This document shows, piece after piece, positions 29,746 through 39,110 of a DNA stretch of 64,000 nucleotides (positions are counted from its first letter, which is position 1; each line of letters begins with the position of its first letter). The position numbers were made by a program, and so were the translations under genes. This DNA comes from Glaciecola nitratireducens FR1064 (GTDB taxonomy: Bacteria > Pseudomonadota > Gammaproteobacteria > Enterobacterales > Alteromonadaceae): NCBI RefSeq assembly GCF_000226565.1, contig NC_016041.1:248001-312000 (forward strand). Reading direction: 5' to 3'. The notes under the pieces are model-generated. The model was not told the DNA's origin. It saw only the letters and a program-made list of their open reading frames with translations, and did no database searches.

Positions 29746-32700
29746 ATGACGATTTTTCGAGTGTTTCTAATATTACATTTTTCTGTTTTCGTTTTATCTG
29801 CCTGCGGTGGTGGCGGAGGTAGTGTTGAGAGTAGCGACATCACAGAACAGCCCACGCCCATTGTTCCCCAACAAGTTATCGCAAACGCCCAGAACTACTC
29901 AGAAGCGGAGCTAAAAACAGCAGGCAAATCAATAGCAGATACTTCTTATGCGGGTATCACTACTGTCGCTAATATGGATATAGCACTCACACAGCAGATC
30001 TATAATTTATTGTTCAATGATGAGGGGATGACTCCTCCGGACTTGATTGTTGGCAATCTGACTGATTACTCTGATGCAAATGGAGATGTGAATACTACGC
30101 TAAGTTGCAATCGCGGAGGAACAGTGAAGTATGTAGGTAAGTTGACGCCTCAATCGACAGGCAATCTTACCGCTACTTTTGACCAGTGCGTCCCTTTTAA
30201 TTCTGTCAATACCATCAGTGGTGATGGCGCCATTAGTATCAAAAGAATAGGGGATGATACGTTTGAAGGCTCTTTTTTCTACAATAATTTACAGTGGGAG
30301 CGTTATGACCAACAGATAAGCATTTCTGGTTATTTAGAAATACTTAAGGACAGTTCAAGTGAGCCCTTTCAATACACTAATAACAAATCTCACTATTTAG
30401 TCTTACAACGAGAAGATGAAGCGAAGGTGTTTCTCCAATCAAATCTCCGCATTTCGCAATCTAGTTCAGAACAATCCTATGTGCTCACAGGAAGCGTTTA
30501 TTTGAGTGACGAAGGCAGAGTTGATATCGCAACAAGCAATATGGATTTTGAGCCTTCAGAATATGCTAATGGTACTGTTTCGTTTACTGGCGATAGAAAA
30601 ACGACACTCAAATTTGGCACTGAATATATTAGGTATGCTGAAGATACTGACAATGACGGAGAGCTTGACGCCGGCGTCTACTTTACGGGTATGTATGATT
30701 TAACCAATGGTTCCACTGTTGACAAAGTCTTGATACCGCTGTCACAACTGTCGCTTCCACCATCGGCAGAGAAACCTGTCGTTATATACGAAGACCCGAT
30801 TTATACCTCAACGCCAGTTCGGGTTCGTCCTAGCTCTTACGGCGATAATGATACTAAATTCGAAGACCTGACAATTAGCTATGCTTGGTATCTCAATGAT
30901 ACAAAAATTGCAGGCCAGTCCGAGGCAATTTTACCATCTGCCATTGCCGTGTTTGGCGATGTACTGCAAGTTTCTATGATTGTTTCTGATGGTATTAATG
31001 AAACCGAAAGTGAACGAACGACGGTGGTAATGGAAGACTCTTTAGCTTTAATTAGGTTTAGCGATACACCAGAAATAATCCGCGCAGGTGATGTTATTGA
31101 GTTTATGGCTGAATTGGTAGACCCCGATATACGTGATGTCACTAATAACGCTGCAGGAACCATGATCGGCTCACCTGAGGGTGCTGTTATGGATGAGAAC
31201 GGACTAATTCAGTGGCGTGTTCCTAGCAAATTGATGTTTCCTTTCCAAACATATGATTTTACTTTTCAAATCGGCGTATCTGGTGACAATCAGTCGTACA
31301 CCATGTCAATTTCCTTAGATGTTAAGTCTGAGCAAGCTTTAACACTTGCTCGTACAGGAACTAAAGCCCCAACTCAGAATAAAAATATACATGTTGGCGA
31401 CTTTGACGGCGATGGAAAAAATGAAATCCTTACTACAGATAATGAAAATACTGTATTTCTATTGGAATATATAAATGAGAAATACACTCAAAAATGGGTG
31501 TACCCATTTAAGGTTAGCGCATTTCGCAAGATAACACAGGTATTAGCAGCAAATATTGATGACGATGATGCTCTTGAAATCGTAGTAGTGACAACAACTG
31601 GCGTGCACCTCATTAATGGTTTAGATGGTTTAGCCACAACAATTTTTGAGAGCGAAAATCGGGTTAAGCAAGCAGCAGTTGCCGATATTGATAGTGATGG
31701 CTTAGATGAAATAGCTCTTCTTATGGGAATCTATAGCGACCCAGACTATACAGAAAGTGTACAGGTTTTTAATCTTGCAGAGCCAGAGCTTGTACTTTTT
31801 TCCTCTGAAACCGCAAACGCAACTTATATGGAGTTTGGTAACGTAGATGAGGACGCTAGTTTAGAATTAGTGATTAACGATGGGCAAGTTTATGATACTC
31901 AAACATGGGCACTTGAATGGCTAAATGAGAATCGATTTGGAGATGTAATCTCTCTTGGAGATTTGGATAATAATGGTATCTCTGAAATCGTATCAGCAAG
32001 TGCACGAGGCGAAATTACCATCCATTCAGCACAAAGCCAATCTCAAATTGGGCTGCTTGGTGATCAAGATATTTGCTCTGTTCATACTGCCAATGTTGAC
32101 TCAGATCCTGCAGAAGAAATTATCGCCGGTGTTTGTTCAAGTCGTAACATTAGCGCTTATAGTTTCATTGATAATGGATTTTCCACAAATTGGAGCAGAA
32201 GCAGTGTTGAATACGGTGTAATTTCAATCACAACTGGGGATTCCGATAACGATGGATTACTCGAATTACACTGGGCTGGTGGTAGTGCCCAATCCGATGA
32301 TCTACTCATCTCTGATATTTATACTGAGCCTAGTGACATAATACCCAAAATAGGAATTGAGCGAACATTGTTAAAGAGCTTCAGCAGTGCTGGTTGGAGC
32401 CAGATTGTTGAGGGCGATGAGCGCGCAGTCTTTTTTGTTCCTATAAGCTCAGAGGGGAGTGTGATAGTTACACTTGAGCCCGATGGAAAATATAATATCA
32501 GTAAGGAAGTAAGTGCCGATAATAGTGCAAGCTTTCACGCAGTTACGACTGATTTTAATAACGATGGATTCGGTGATATCTTTTTACCAATCACCAACAA
32601 TTTCGATAAATCGCTAGCGGCGATCCAACTTTCAAACTCCGTCGTTCAATGGCAAACGCCATTTGATGTCACGTCGAAAATTGGCCTAGTAAGAGCGTAT

Positions 32701-33363
32701 GATGTCAATGCAGATGGTTTTGACGATAGTTTATATATTAATAGAAGCAAGCTAGAAATAATCAATTTCATAGAGCAATCGACACTCGCCAGTATAAGCT
32801 TTGACGAAGATTTACTCGACTTTACTATATTTGAAGTTGATGGAACCCTCACCTTGCTTGTTGCCTATGGCGAAAAGTTAGCGGTTTTGAAAAGAGCAGA
32901 TGGTCAATTTTCTGAATTAAGTGTTATTGAGCAGCATTGCGCCCGCATTGAGGTGTTCAATTATGATATTGATGCTGAGCTTGAGATTGTATGTTTGGAC
33001 TATACCGAAAGGAACGATTTCGAAGATCCTCAGCAATTAGTTATTTATGATATGGATAACTTTAGCCTTCAGGAAGTTAAACGCTCTGAATTGAGTAGCC
33101 TAGTTGTAGATATTGCAATTGACACTTCCACAAGTGATCAGCAAAATCTATTCCTCGTCAGCTTAGTCGACAGTCCGGAAGGCTTTTTTTATAGTGATGT
33201 GCCGAATAGGATTAGTCTTGCAACGAGTGCTGGGATTCCAATTTGGACAGGTCCTAATTTAATTGGTATCCCTACTTCACATGGGCTGAAAGTGAGAGCT
33301 GTTGAGGATCAAGACCTTGAAATTATCCTGTCTACATCGAAAATGATGTATTGGATAAAATAG
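29746..33363 (+). CDS. Large FG-GAP/VCBS-repeat lipoprotein
   Basis: The 1205-residue protein starts with a lipoprotein signal (lipobox LSAC, Cys20, followed by a Gly5 run), so it is anchored in the outer membrane or surface-exposed. Residues about 60-330 are a beta-rich unique domain; about 340-540 contain two Ig-like segments (YAWYLNDTKIAG, IRAGDVIEFMAEL). From about 550 to 1130 there are repeated FG-GAP-like calcium-binding units: DFDGDGKNEI, DIDSDGLDEIALL, DLDNNGISEIVSA, DSDNDGLLEL, DFNNDGFGDIF, DVNADGFDD. These would fold as beta-propellers. Function unknown, perhaps adhesion or polymer binding. AAGGA precedes the ATG. Confidence 0.88.
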   Translation: MTIFRVFLILHFSVFVLSACGGGGGSVESSDITEQPTPIVPQQVIANAQNYSEAELKTAGKSIADTSYAGITTVANMDIALTQQIYNLLFNDEGMTPPDLIVGNLTDYSDANGDVNTTLSCNRGGTVKYVGKLTPQSTGNLTATFDQCVPFNSVNTISGDGAISIKRIGDDTFEGSFFYNNLQWERYDQQISISGYLEILKDSSSEPFQYTNNKSHYLVLQREDEAKVFLQSNLRISQSSSEQSYVLTGSVYLSDEGRVDIATSNMDFEPSEYANGTVSFTGDRKTTLKFGTEYIRYAEDTDNDGELDAGVYFTGMYDLTNGSTVDKVLIPLSQLSLPPSAEKPVVIYEDPIYTSTPVRVRPSSYGDNDTKFEDLTISYAWYLNDTKIAGQSEAILPSAIAVFGDVLQVSMIVSDGINETESERTTVVMEDSLALIRFSDTPEIIRAGDVIEFMAELVDPDIRDVTNNAAGTMIGSPEGAVMDENGLIQWRVPSKLMFPFQTYDFTFQIGVSGDNQSYTMSISLDVKSEQALTLARTGTKAPTQNKNIHVGDFDGDGKNEILTTDNENTVFLLEYINEKYTQKWVYPFKVSAFRKITQVLAANIDDDDALEIVVVTTTGVHLINGLDGLATTIFESENRVKQAAVADIDSDGLDEIALLMGIYSDPDYTESVQVFNLAEPELVLFSSETANATYMEFGNVDEDASLELVINDGQVYDTQTWALEWLNENRFGDVISLGDLDNNGISEIVSASARGEITIHSAQSQSQIGLLGDQDICSVHTANVDSDPAEEIIAGVCSSRNISAYSFIDNGFSTNWSRSSVEYGVISITTGDSDNDGLLELHWAGGSAQSDDLLISDIYTEPSDIIPKIGIERTLLKSFSSAGWSQIVEGDERAVFFVPISSEGSVIVTLEPDGKYNISKEVSADNSASFHAVTTDFNNDGFGDIFLPITNNFDKSLAAIQLSNSVVQWQTPFDVTSKIGLVRAYDVNADGFDDSLYINRSKLEIINFIEQSTLASISFDEDLLDFTIFEVDGTLTLLVAYGEKLAVLKRADGQFSELSVIEQHCARIEVFNYDIDAELEIVCLDYTERNDFEDPQQLVIYDMDNFSLQEVKRSELSSLVVDIAIDTSTSDQQNLFLVSLVDSPEGFFYSDVPNRISLATSAGIPIWTGPNLIGIPTSHGLKVRAVEDQDLEIILSTSKMMYWIK

Positions 33364-33390
33364 AGACTCAATTAAAGTTACATAAACGAC

Positions 33391-33410
33391 AGGGGCTCTT
33401 TCAAGCCCCT
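33391..33410. terminator. GC-rich hairpin between convergent genes
   Basis: A perfect 7-bp stem AGGGGCT/AGCCCCT with a 6-nt loop lies between the FG-GAP lipoprotein and the convergent GST gene. There is no T run, so it may act as a weak bidirectional terminator. Confidence 0.5.
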
Positions 33411-33447
33411 ATGCAAGTTAAGTCTTATATAACCAACGTCTGAATGT

Positions 33448-34119
33448 TTATGGCTTTTTAGCAAACGCTTTGGCTAAATAAGCTTGAAACGCAGGTTGCG
33501 CAGCAGCTTGATCTTTAGCGATAGCTCTGGCTTCTGGCATTGCGTTTAGCTTTGCAAAAAGCTCTTTTGCACCAGGCGCTTCGGCAAACAAGTCAATACC
33601 AAATAGTTTCTTGGCAACAGCCGACGCCAAACTGACTGAGTACATGAAAAATATATCCGCCGCCGTCATTTTATCACCTGCAATGTAGGGCGAAAAAGAG
33701 GCTGCACGAGAGAGGGCCTGCATGCCGTTGAGCAGCGCGCGCTTTACTTCTTTTTTGGTTTCTTCGTGTACAGGAACTCCCCAGAAAGCCTCTGTATGGC
33801 AGCGCCTTGCAGGTAACTCTATGTAAAGTTCAATCATCTTCATTAATTCTCTTATTCTAGCGCGCTCGTAAGCCGAGCCTGAAATCAATGGTGTCTCAGG
33901 AGACACTTCGTCCAAATATTCAAGGATAACGTTGGTTTCAATGAGTACGCCGTCATCAGTCGCTAGGGCGGGGACTTTGCCGGTTGGACAAATTGCTAAA
34001 TATTCTGGCGTCTGATTCGGGTAAGTAATGACCGCTTCATATTCAATTCCCTTTATCGCCATTGCTAGCTTGATCATGTTGTAATAGTTACTGACGTCAA
34101 ATCCATATAATTTAAGCAT
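33448..34119 (-). CDS. Glutathione S-transferase family protein
   Basis: The 223-residue protein has a thioredoxin-like N-terminal domain (LKLYGFDVSNYYNMIKLAM; PTGKVPALATDDGVLIETNVILEYLDE, with cis-Pro and Glu/Thr contacts for glutathione) and an all-helical C-terminal domain (AGDKMTAADIFFMYS). It is cytoplasmic with unknown substrate. The start is ATG 34119 with AGGACA upstream. Confidence 0.9.
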   Translation of the reverse strand: MLKLYGFDVSNYYNMIKLAMAIKGIEYEAVITYPNQTPEYLAICPTGKVPALATDDGVLIETNVILEYLDEVSPETPLISGSAYERARIRELMKMIELYIELPARRCHTEAFWGVPVHEETKKEVKRALLNGMQALSRAASFSPYIAGDKMTAADIFFMYSVSLASAVAKKLFGIDLFAEAPGAKELFAKLNAMPEARAIAKDQAAAQPAFQAYLAKAFAKKP

Positions 34120-34234
34120 TGTGTTGTCCTAATTATTATTTTAAGTGGTACCATACTGTTGCGTTATATCGTGATATTTGCAACATTCAAATTCTTATAG
34201 AGAAGTATCATTTTTTTGAACTTAAGGAAATCTT

Positions 34235-34663
34235 ATGCATATTGTTTGTGCGCATTGTTCATCAACGAATCGTATTCCCGAAGGCAAAACGCATGTTGGT
34301 GCAAAGTGCGGGAAATGCGGTAAAGCCATTTATAGCGGCAAGCCGGTTGACCTGAATGACAGTAACTTTTATCGCTATGTTGAAAATAACCATATGCCTG
34401 TTATTGTCGACTTTTGGGCCAGTTGGTGTGGTCCATGTAAAGCCATGGCGCCAGCATATGAGACTGTTGCCAAAGATTCAGATGGTATTTTGTTCGCCAA
34501 AGTGAATACTGAAAATGCGCAGGCAGTTTCCGCAGATGCTGTCATTCGCTCTATCCCAACACTCGTATTTTTCCATAAAGGCAAGGAAATCAATAGAGTA
34601 TCGGGTGGAATGAGCGAATCACAGTTAAAGCAGTGGATAATGCAATGTGTACAAAAACTGTAA
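34235..34663 (+). CDS. trxC: Thioredoxin 2
   Basis: This is a zinc-containing thioredoxin that acts in oxidative stress. The N-terminal zinc finger has Cys5/Cys8 and Cys25/Cys28, and the redox site is WCGPC (Cys65, Cys68) inside FWASWCGPCKAMAP; cis-Pro is in SIPTLVFF. At 142 residues it is the normal TrxC size. AAGGAAA lies before the ATG. It is independent of the downstream antiporter gene, which starts 63 bp later. Confidence 0.95.
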   Translation: MHIVCAHCSSTNRIPEGKTHVGAKCGKCGKAIYSGKPVDLNDSNFYRYVENNHMPVIVDFWASWCGPCKAMAPAYETVAKDSDGILFAKVNTENAQAVSADAVIRSIPTLVFFHKGKEINRVSGGMSESQLKQWIMQCVQKL

Positions 34664-34726
34664 AAACCAAGACTACACAGCAACTTTGAGTTATAAAGAC
34701 AGCATTATGCTTAAATACAAACAGGT

Positions 34727-36529
34727 TTGTCATTGGACGACTTAATAATTCCACTCGTACTGGTTGGCTTGCTTTCTATTGCTTGCCAATATCTTGCTTA
34801 TAAAATTCGTGTTCCTGCAATATTGCCTCTGCTTATTGTGGGCATCGTTGCTGGGCCTGTTACTGGCATAGTCAACGCCGACGCCCTGTTTGGTGATCTG
34901 CTGTTCCCGGTCGTTTCACTCTGTGTCGCCATTATATTATTTGAAGGCGCATTAACGCTGCGTCTGCAAGACCTCAGCGGTCATGGCTCGATGGTTCGAA
35001 ATCTTTGCACAGTTGGCACTTTAGTTACCTTTTTGGTGGTTGCACCGGCTGCTCATTTCGCCTTGGGAATGTCGTGGGAAATGGCGTTTCTATTGGGGGC
35101 GATAGTTACCGTTACTGGCCCTACGGTAATCGTGCCAATGCTCAGAACCGTGAGGCCAAGTAATAAGGTTTCAAATATATTACGGTGGGAAGGTATTATA
35201 ATTGACCCGATTGGTGCGCTTTTAGCGGTGCTCGTGTTTGAGTACATTATATCTACCCAAGACGCTCTGACTCACACTCTCTATGCTTTCGGCTTAACCG
35301 TTTCTATCGGCTTTGGTGTCGGTATTGCGGTAGGTTATTTCTTAGGTTTAGCCCTTCGTCATCATTGGATCCCACACTATCTGATGAATACCGCGGTGCT
35401 AACCATCATGTTAGGCGCATTCGCTGGCTCAAACCTTATTGCTCATGAATCTGGATTACTAACTGTCACAGTAATGGGCATGTTGATGGCCAATATGAAG
35501 GGAGTTGACGTTGATGATATTTTGGAATTTAAAGAAACCTTAAGTGTTTTGTTGATATCCGGACTATTTATACTGTTAGCTTCTCGAATCGAATTAAGTG
35601 CCATACTCAATGTAGGGTGGGGAGCACTGCTGGTTCTGGTTGCCGTGATGTTTGTTGCAAGACCAATTGGTGTGTTCTTATCGTCCATTGGTACCGGTTT
35701 GAACTGGCGTGAATTAGCTCTTTTAAGTTGGATTGCACCGCGCGGTATTGTAGCGGCAGCAGTGTCGGCTTTGTTCGCTTTGAAGCTAGAAGCATTAGAC
35801 TACGCGCAAGCCGAAATGTTGGTGCCGATGGTCTTCTTGATCATTATCGCAACCGTTGTGCTGCAGAGTCTAACCAGCGCAAAAGTAGCAGAATATTTAG
35901 GTATTAGAGCGCCTGCGCCGAACGGATACTTGATTTTTGGCGGCGCACAATTCAGCCGTATGTTTGCCAAGGAACTGATGACACACAAAATACCCGTATG
36001 CTTAGCTGATACAAACTGGGAGACTATTAAGCTAGCGCGTATGGACGGCGTTCAAACATATTTTGGGAATCCGATGTCAGAGCATGCCGAGCGTAATTTA
36101 GACTTAACTGCAATCGGCAAAGTTCTAATCATGTCACCTTATCGCCAGCTGAATCCTTTAGTGACTTACCATTTCGAGCATGAAATGGGCAAGGGGAAAG
36201 TGTTGGGCTTGAGTAATGGTGAATCGCAACAGCGTCCTAGTCATCAGGTCTCGGAATCATATTCTAAAAAGCTGGGCCTATTCGCAGACGATGTGACCTA
36301 CGGAAAGCTCGCTGCGTCTACTTCGAAAGGCGCTAGCATCAAAACGACAAAGCTTTCTGATAGCTTCAGTTACGATGATTATAAATTAGAATATAAGGAT
36401 AGATGCCTGCCCTTGTGTGCGATAGATACCGACGGCAAACTTAAGATATTTACTACCTCAAATGACATAAAACCGAAATCGGGATGGCAGATTATTAGTC
36501 TAATAACAGCTGCAAAAACACTCCCGTGA
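34727..36529 (+). CDS. Monovalent cation:proton antiporter of the CPA1 (NhaP) type with RCK-like C-terminus
   Basis: The 600-residue inner-membrane protein has about twelve helices (residues 1-385) with the CPA1 landmarks LFEGALTLR, VTVTGPTVIVPMLR and EGIIIDPIGALLAVLVFE (essential Asp), and SWIAPRGIVAAAVSALFAL. The cytosolic tail from about 400 has a Rossmann-like TrkA/RCK fold (GYLIFGGAQFSRMFAKELM), a feature of a bacterial NhaP subgroup. No ATG is available: translation must begin at TTG 34727 or, better spaced from ACAGG, TTG 34733. The transported ion (Na+, Li+ or K+) is not decided by sequence. Confidence 0.88.
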   Translation: MSLDDLIIPLVLVGLLSIACQYLAYKIRVPAILPLLIVGIVAGPVTGIVNADALFGDLLFPVVSLCVAIILFEGALTLRLQDLSGHGSMVRNLCTVGTLVTFLVVAPAAHFALGMSWEMAFLLGAIVTVTGPTVIVPMLRTVRPSNKVSNILRWEGIIIDPIGALLAVLVFEYIISTQDALTHTLYAFGLTVSIGFGVGIAVGYFLGLALRHHWIPHYLMNTAVLTIMLGAFAGSNLIAHESGLLTVTVMGMLMANMKGVDVDDILEFKETLSVLLISGLFILLASRIELSAILNVGWGALLVLVAVMFVARPIGVFLSSIGTGLNWRELALLSWIAPRGIVAAAVSALFALKLEALDYAQAEMLVPMVFLIIIATVVLQSLTSAKVAEYLGIRAPAPNGYLIFGGAQFSRMFAKELMTHKIPVCLADTNWETIKLARMDGVQTYFGNPMSEHAERNLDLTAIGKVLIMSPYRQLNPLVTYHFEHEMGKGKVLGLSNGESQQRPSHQVSESYSKKLGLFADDVTYGKLAASTSKGASIKTTKLSDSFSYDDYKLEYKDRCLPLCAIDTDGKLKIFTTSNDIKPKSGWQIISLITAAKTLP

Positions 36530-36535
36530 ATATAA

Positions 36536-36564
36536 CCAACAGCATGTGATTAACATGCTGTTGG
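36536..36564. terminator. Bidirectional hairpin between antiporter and cupin genes
   Basis: A perfect 11-bp stem CCAACAGCATG/CATGCTGTTGG with a 7-nt loop lies between convergent genes, 7 bp after each stop. No long T run follows. Confidence 0.65.
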
Positions 36565-36571
36565 CTTAGTA

Positions 36572-37264
36572 CTAAGCGCTTTCTAGTCGTTTGATTTGCT
36601 TTTCGATGTCTGACAAATTTCCGGTTTTAAGCCATATTTTCGCGCCTTCGCTCGCTGCTTGAAGGTCTAATTCTTTTCCTTCGGGAATGCGCAGCCAGTC
36701 ATGCTTATTCAGCCTTTCTTGATTATGAACAACTGTGCCGTCTAGGACCAGTATCTCATTTCCATTTTTCGCATCGCTTTGCCAGTGAGTATTTGCAGAA
36801 AGCGTGACATGCTTCACTTGTTCATATTTATCGGCATACAGCAGTCTTTCAACTACCTGATCGTCGTTGTTTGCAAAGCTTACCTCTGCATCTTCCATCA
36901 GAATATTCACATGCTTGCGATCTTCTGGTTGAAATTGCCATAGTTTCACGAAAATTACACAGCCTTTTTCCGACCCTGGTTTGTGTCTTGACTGGGGTGG
37001 ATTGCGCACGTATGAGCCAACGGGGTAGTCACCATGTTCGTCTTGAAATACGCCCTCGAGTACAACAAACTCTTCACCACCATTATGAATGTGAGGAGAG
37101 AAGTGGCTTTGCGGTGCATATCTAACAATACTGGTTGCTCGGGCAACCTCATTTCCTACTCGATCGAGTGGTTTTCTGTCGACCCCAACTATCGGCGATG
37201 CCACCCAGTCTTGCTCAGCAGTATGTGCCAAAGCCCTTTGTGAAAATTCAGCATTAATTTTCAT
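36572..37264 (-). CDS. ChrR-like double cupin protein
   Basis: The 230-residue protein has two cupin barrels. The first has a good metal-binding motif (SPHIHNGGEEFVVLEG and a later His in PPQSRHKPG), the second (ILVLDGTVVHNQE) is less complete. The ChrR cupin domain normally pairs with an anti-sigma zinc domain (HxxxCxxC), which is absent here, so this is a stand-alone enzyme-like or sensor cupin of unknown role. GAGGA lies 5 nt before the ATG. Confidence 0.82.
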   Translation of the reverse strand: MKINAEFSQRALAHTAEQDWVASPIVGVDRKPLDRVGNEVARATSIVRYAPQSHFSPHIHNGGEEFVVLEGVFQDEHGDYPVGSYVRNPPQSRHKPGSEKGCVIFVKLWQFQPEDRKHVNILMEDAEVSFANNDDQVVERLLYADKYEQVKHVTLSANTHWQSDAKNGNEILVLDGTVVHNQERLNKHDWLRIPEGKELDLQAASEGAKIWLKTGNLSDIEKQIKRLESA

Positions 37265-37393
37265 GTAGTCCTCGTGTTAAACTTTTTGTATTGCTTCTTA
37301 CGTGCCTTAAGCGCCTGAGCGCTAATATTTACTAGTTATTCGGGTATTAAGATCATAGTTAGGTGCGTTTTAACGCATTACCAATAATAAAAA

Positions 37394-38572
37394 TTACGAG
37401 ACGCTTGAAAGTATGTTTTTTACTGACCGTGTAGCGGCTAAGATCGCGCCTTCCATATACCCAGCGTCGTGCTCTGAAAATTCACTAGTTGCGAGGTGTA
37501 GCTTCAACTGCTGAAGTTCTGCCTGTTCGAAGGCAAGGTCAATGTGCGGATGAGCAGAAGCTTGCTTCTGGTCGAGATTAGTCGCGGTAAAATTGTCCGT
37601 TCCCCAATCTTTGTAATATGTTTGTGTGTATTTATTTGCTTGTGAGCCGAATATAGCCGATAGCTGCGCTAAACAAGCAGTTTTCATTTGCTCGCCAGAT
37701 GCATGTTGGCGATGCGCAAACGGAATACCGACAAAGCCAAATAAAGCAAAAACTGAGTTTCCTTCTGAATCTTCAAAAGAAGCATCATGAATTTCACCTA
37801 ATGGGCCAACTTGACTAAAAGCCTGACCAGATAATCCTCGATCGCGCCAAAAAGGTTGGTCGTAGGTGACTGCGAATTTTGCCTGGGCTGCCATCCATGT
37901 GGGTGTTTGCTCAAATTTGCTGGCTAATGCGCTTAAAAACCCATTTGCATTAACAGATGTTGTCTCTCCGCTTTTCAACAAATGAGCGATTACTCTCGGT
38001 GGAGTGGCAATAACAATATGTTCGTAAGAAGCTGAGCCAAGCCTTGAGCTCTTTCTGCTAGGATCAGATTGGCTAAGGTCATCAAAATTACCTGCTAGCG
38101 TGTTTCTTTGCAGACCTAAATGCCAATATTTACCATCTGAGCGAAGCGAAGTGACCGTAGTTGATACGTAACTACATTTTTGGTTTATCCTATTCGCCAA
38201 CGAATCAATGAGCTTTGTTGTGCCACCAAAGATTCTATACATAGGCGGTGGAGCAACGCCACTTATTTGTTGCGGTGGTTCGTGAGCGTTGCGTTGAAAA
38301 ACGGCGTCACCTGCAGTGTTTTGCTCAATTAGTCGCAAACCTAATTCAGTCACTAAGGTCTGTATTTCTTGTTGATGGGGAAAAATCCAAGAAGGACCAA
38401 GATCCATTTTATAAGCAGATACGTGGGTTTCTTCACCATAAATTCGGCCACCCAATATCGGTTTTGCCTCTATTAATTCGAATGAAATTTTATTTTGTGC
38501 CAGCAAATACGCAGTATAAATACCTGCAAGGCCACCACCGATAATGCCTACTTTAGCTTGTTTCTCTTGCAT
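37394..38572 (-). CDS. FAD-dependent amine oxidase-family protein
   Basis: The 392-residue flavoenzyme has the dinucleotide-binding start VGIIGGGLAGIYTAYLLA, the GGRIYGEETHV arginine motif (ILGGRI) and a C-terminal FAD-contact segment (SEHDAGYMEGAILAA). It belongs with flavin monoamine oxidases/protoporphyrinogen oxidase-like proteins; the substrate is unknown. There is no Tat or Sec signal. The 5' side faces the feo promoter region. Confidence 0.86.
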   Translation of the reverse strand: MQEKQAKVGIIGGGLAGIYTAYLLAQNKISFELIEAKPILGGRIYGEETHVSAYKMDLGPSWIFPHQQEIQTLVTELGLRLIEQNTAGDAVFQRNAHEPPQQISGVAPPPMYRIFGGTTKLIDSLANRINQKCSYVSTTVTSLRSDGKYWHLGLQRNTLAGNFDDLSQSDPSRKSSRLGSASYEHIVIATPPRVIAHLLKSGETTSVNANGFLSALASKFEQTPTWMAAQAKFAVTYDQPFWRDRGLSGQAFSQVGPLGEIHDASFEDSEGNSVFALFGFVGIPFAHRQHASGEQMKTACLAQLSAIFGSQANKYTQTYYKDWGTDNFTATNLDQKQASAHPHIDLAFEQAELQQLKLHLATSEFSEHDAGYMEGAILAATRSVKNILSSVS

Positions 38573-38878
38573 AAATTGTCTTATCTTTTCTATTTACTAA
38601 TTTGATCGGCACAAGAATAGAACCAACAGGTAATGAAGTATAGTTTTCTGTTGCAAAGAATAACTGAGTCAGTTTCTTATTTATTACATCTCTTTGCGCT
38701 ATATCAATGGGCTTGCTGGACTTTCTTTATTTTTCAGTTAGTATGCTGGATACTAATTTGAATAAGAACTATTCTTATTTAACTAATAACCGTGTTCATT
38801 GAACGATTTGCTTAAACTGGCGTACTTAACCCTGCACCTATGGGCTAACAATCATTCAATGCGTGAAGAGAGAGTATA
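38573..38878. promoter_or_regulatory. Divergent promoter region upstream of feoAB
   Basis: About 300 bp between the amine oxidase (minus) and feoA (plus). Apart from the Fur-like palindrome listed separately it is AT-rich, with no gene or strong terminator. The feoA leader of about 100 nt after the palindrome carries the GAGAGAG ribosome site just before the ATG. Confidence 0.5.
38761..38779 (+). promoter_or_regulatory. Fur-box-like 19-bp palindrome upstream of feoA
   Basis: AATAAGAA-CTA-TTCTTATT is a perfect 8-3-8 inverted repeat, the same length and symmetry as the 19-bp Fur box and close to its AT-rich consensus. It lies 99-117 bp upstream of feoA, so iron-dependent repression of feoAB is likely (inference from family knowledge). 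Confidence 0.65.
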
Positions 38879-39109
38879 ATGACTGTCTGGGATATTCCTT
38901 CAAAAAAATCAGCTTCTATTCAAAGCCTTTGCACAAGTATGCACTCAGATGTCGCTATCAGATTGCAGGAAATGGGTTTTGAAGAAGGCCAACTGATTAC
39001 CTGTATCAAGCGAACAGCTTTTAATGGCCCAACAGTTATTCAATTGGGCGACTGTATTTATTCACTTGAACAAAGTGTTGCTAACCACGTAAATGTAAAC
39101 CCGATCTAA
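38879..39109 (+). CDS. feoA: Ferrous iron transport protein A
   Basis: The 76-residue SH3-like protein assists FeoB. It matches FeoA in length and pattern: LCTSMHSDVAIRLQEMGFEEG and the terminal ILQLGDCIYSLEQSVANHV-like strand (IQLGDCIYSLEQ). Its stop is one base before the feoB ATG, so they form a coupled pair. No feoC gene follows. Confidence 0.93.
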   Translation: MTVWDIPSKKSASIQSLCTSMHSDVAIRLQEMGFEEGQLITCIKRTAFNGPTVIQLGDCIYSLEQSVANHVNVNPI

Positions 39110-39110
39110 A

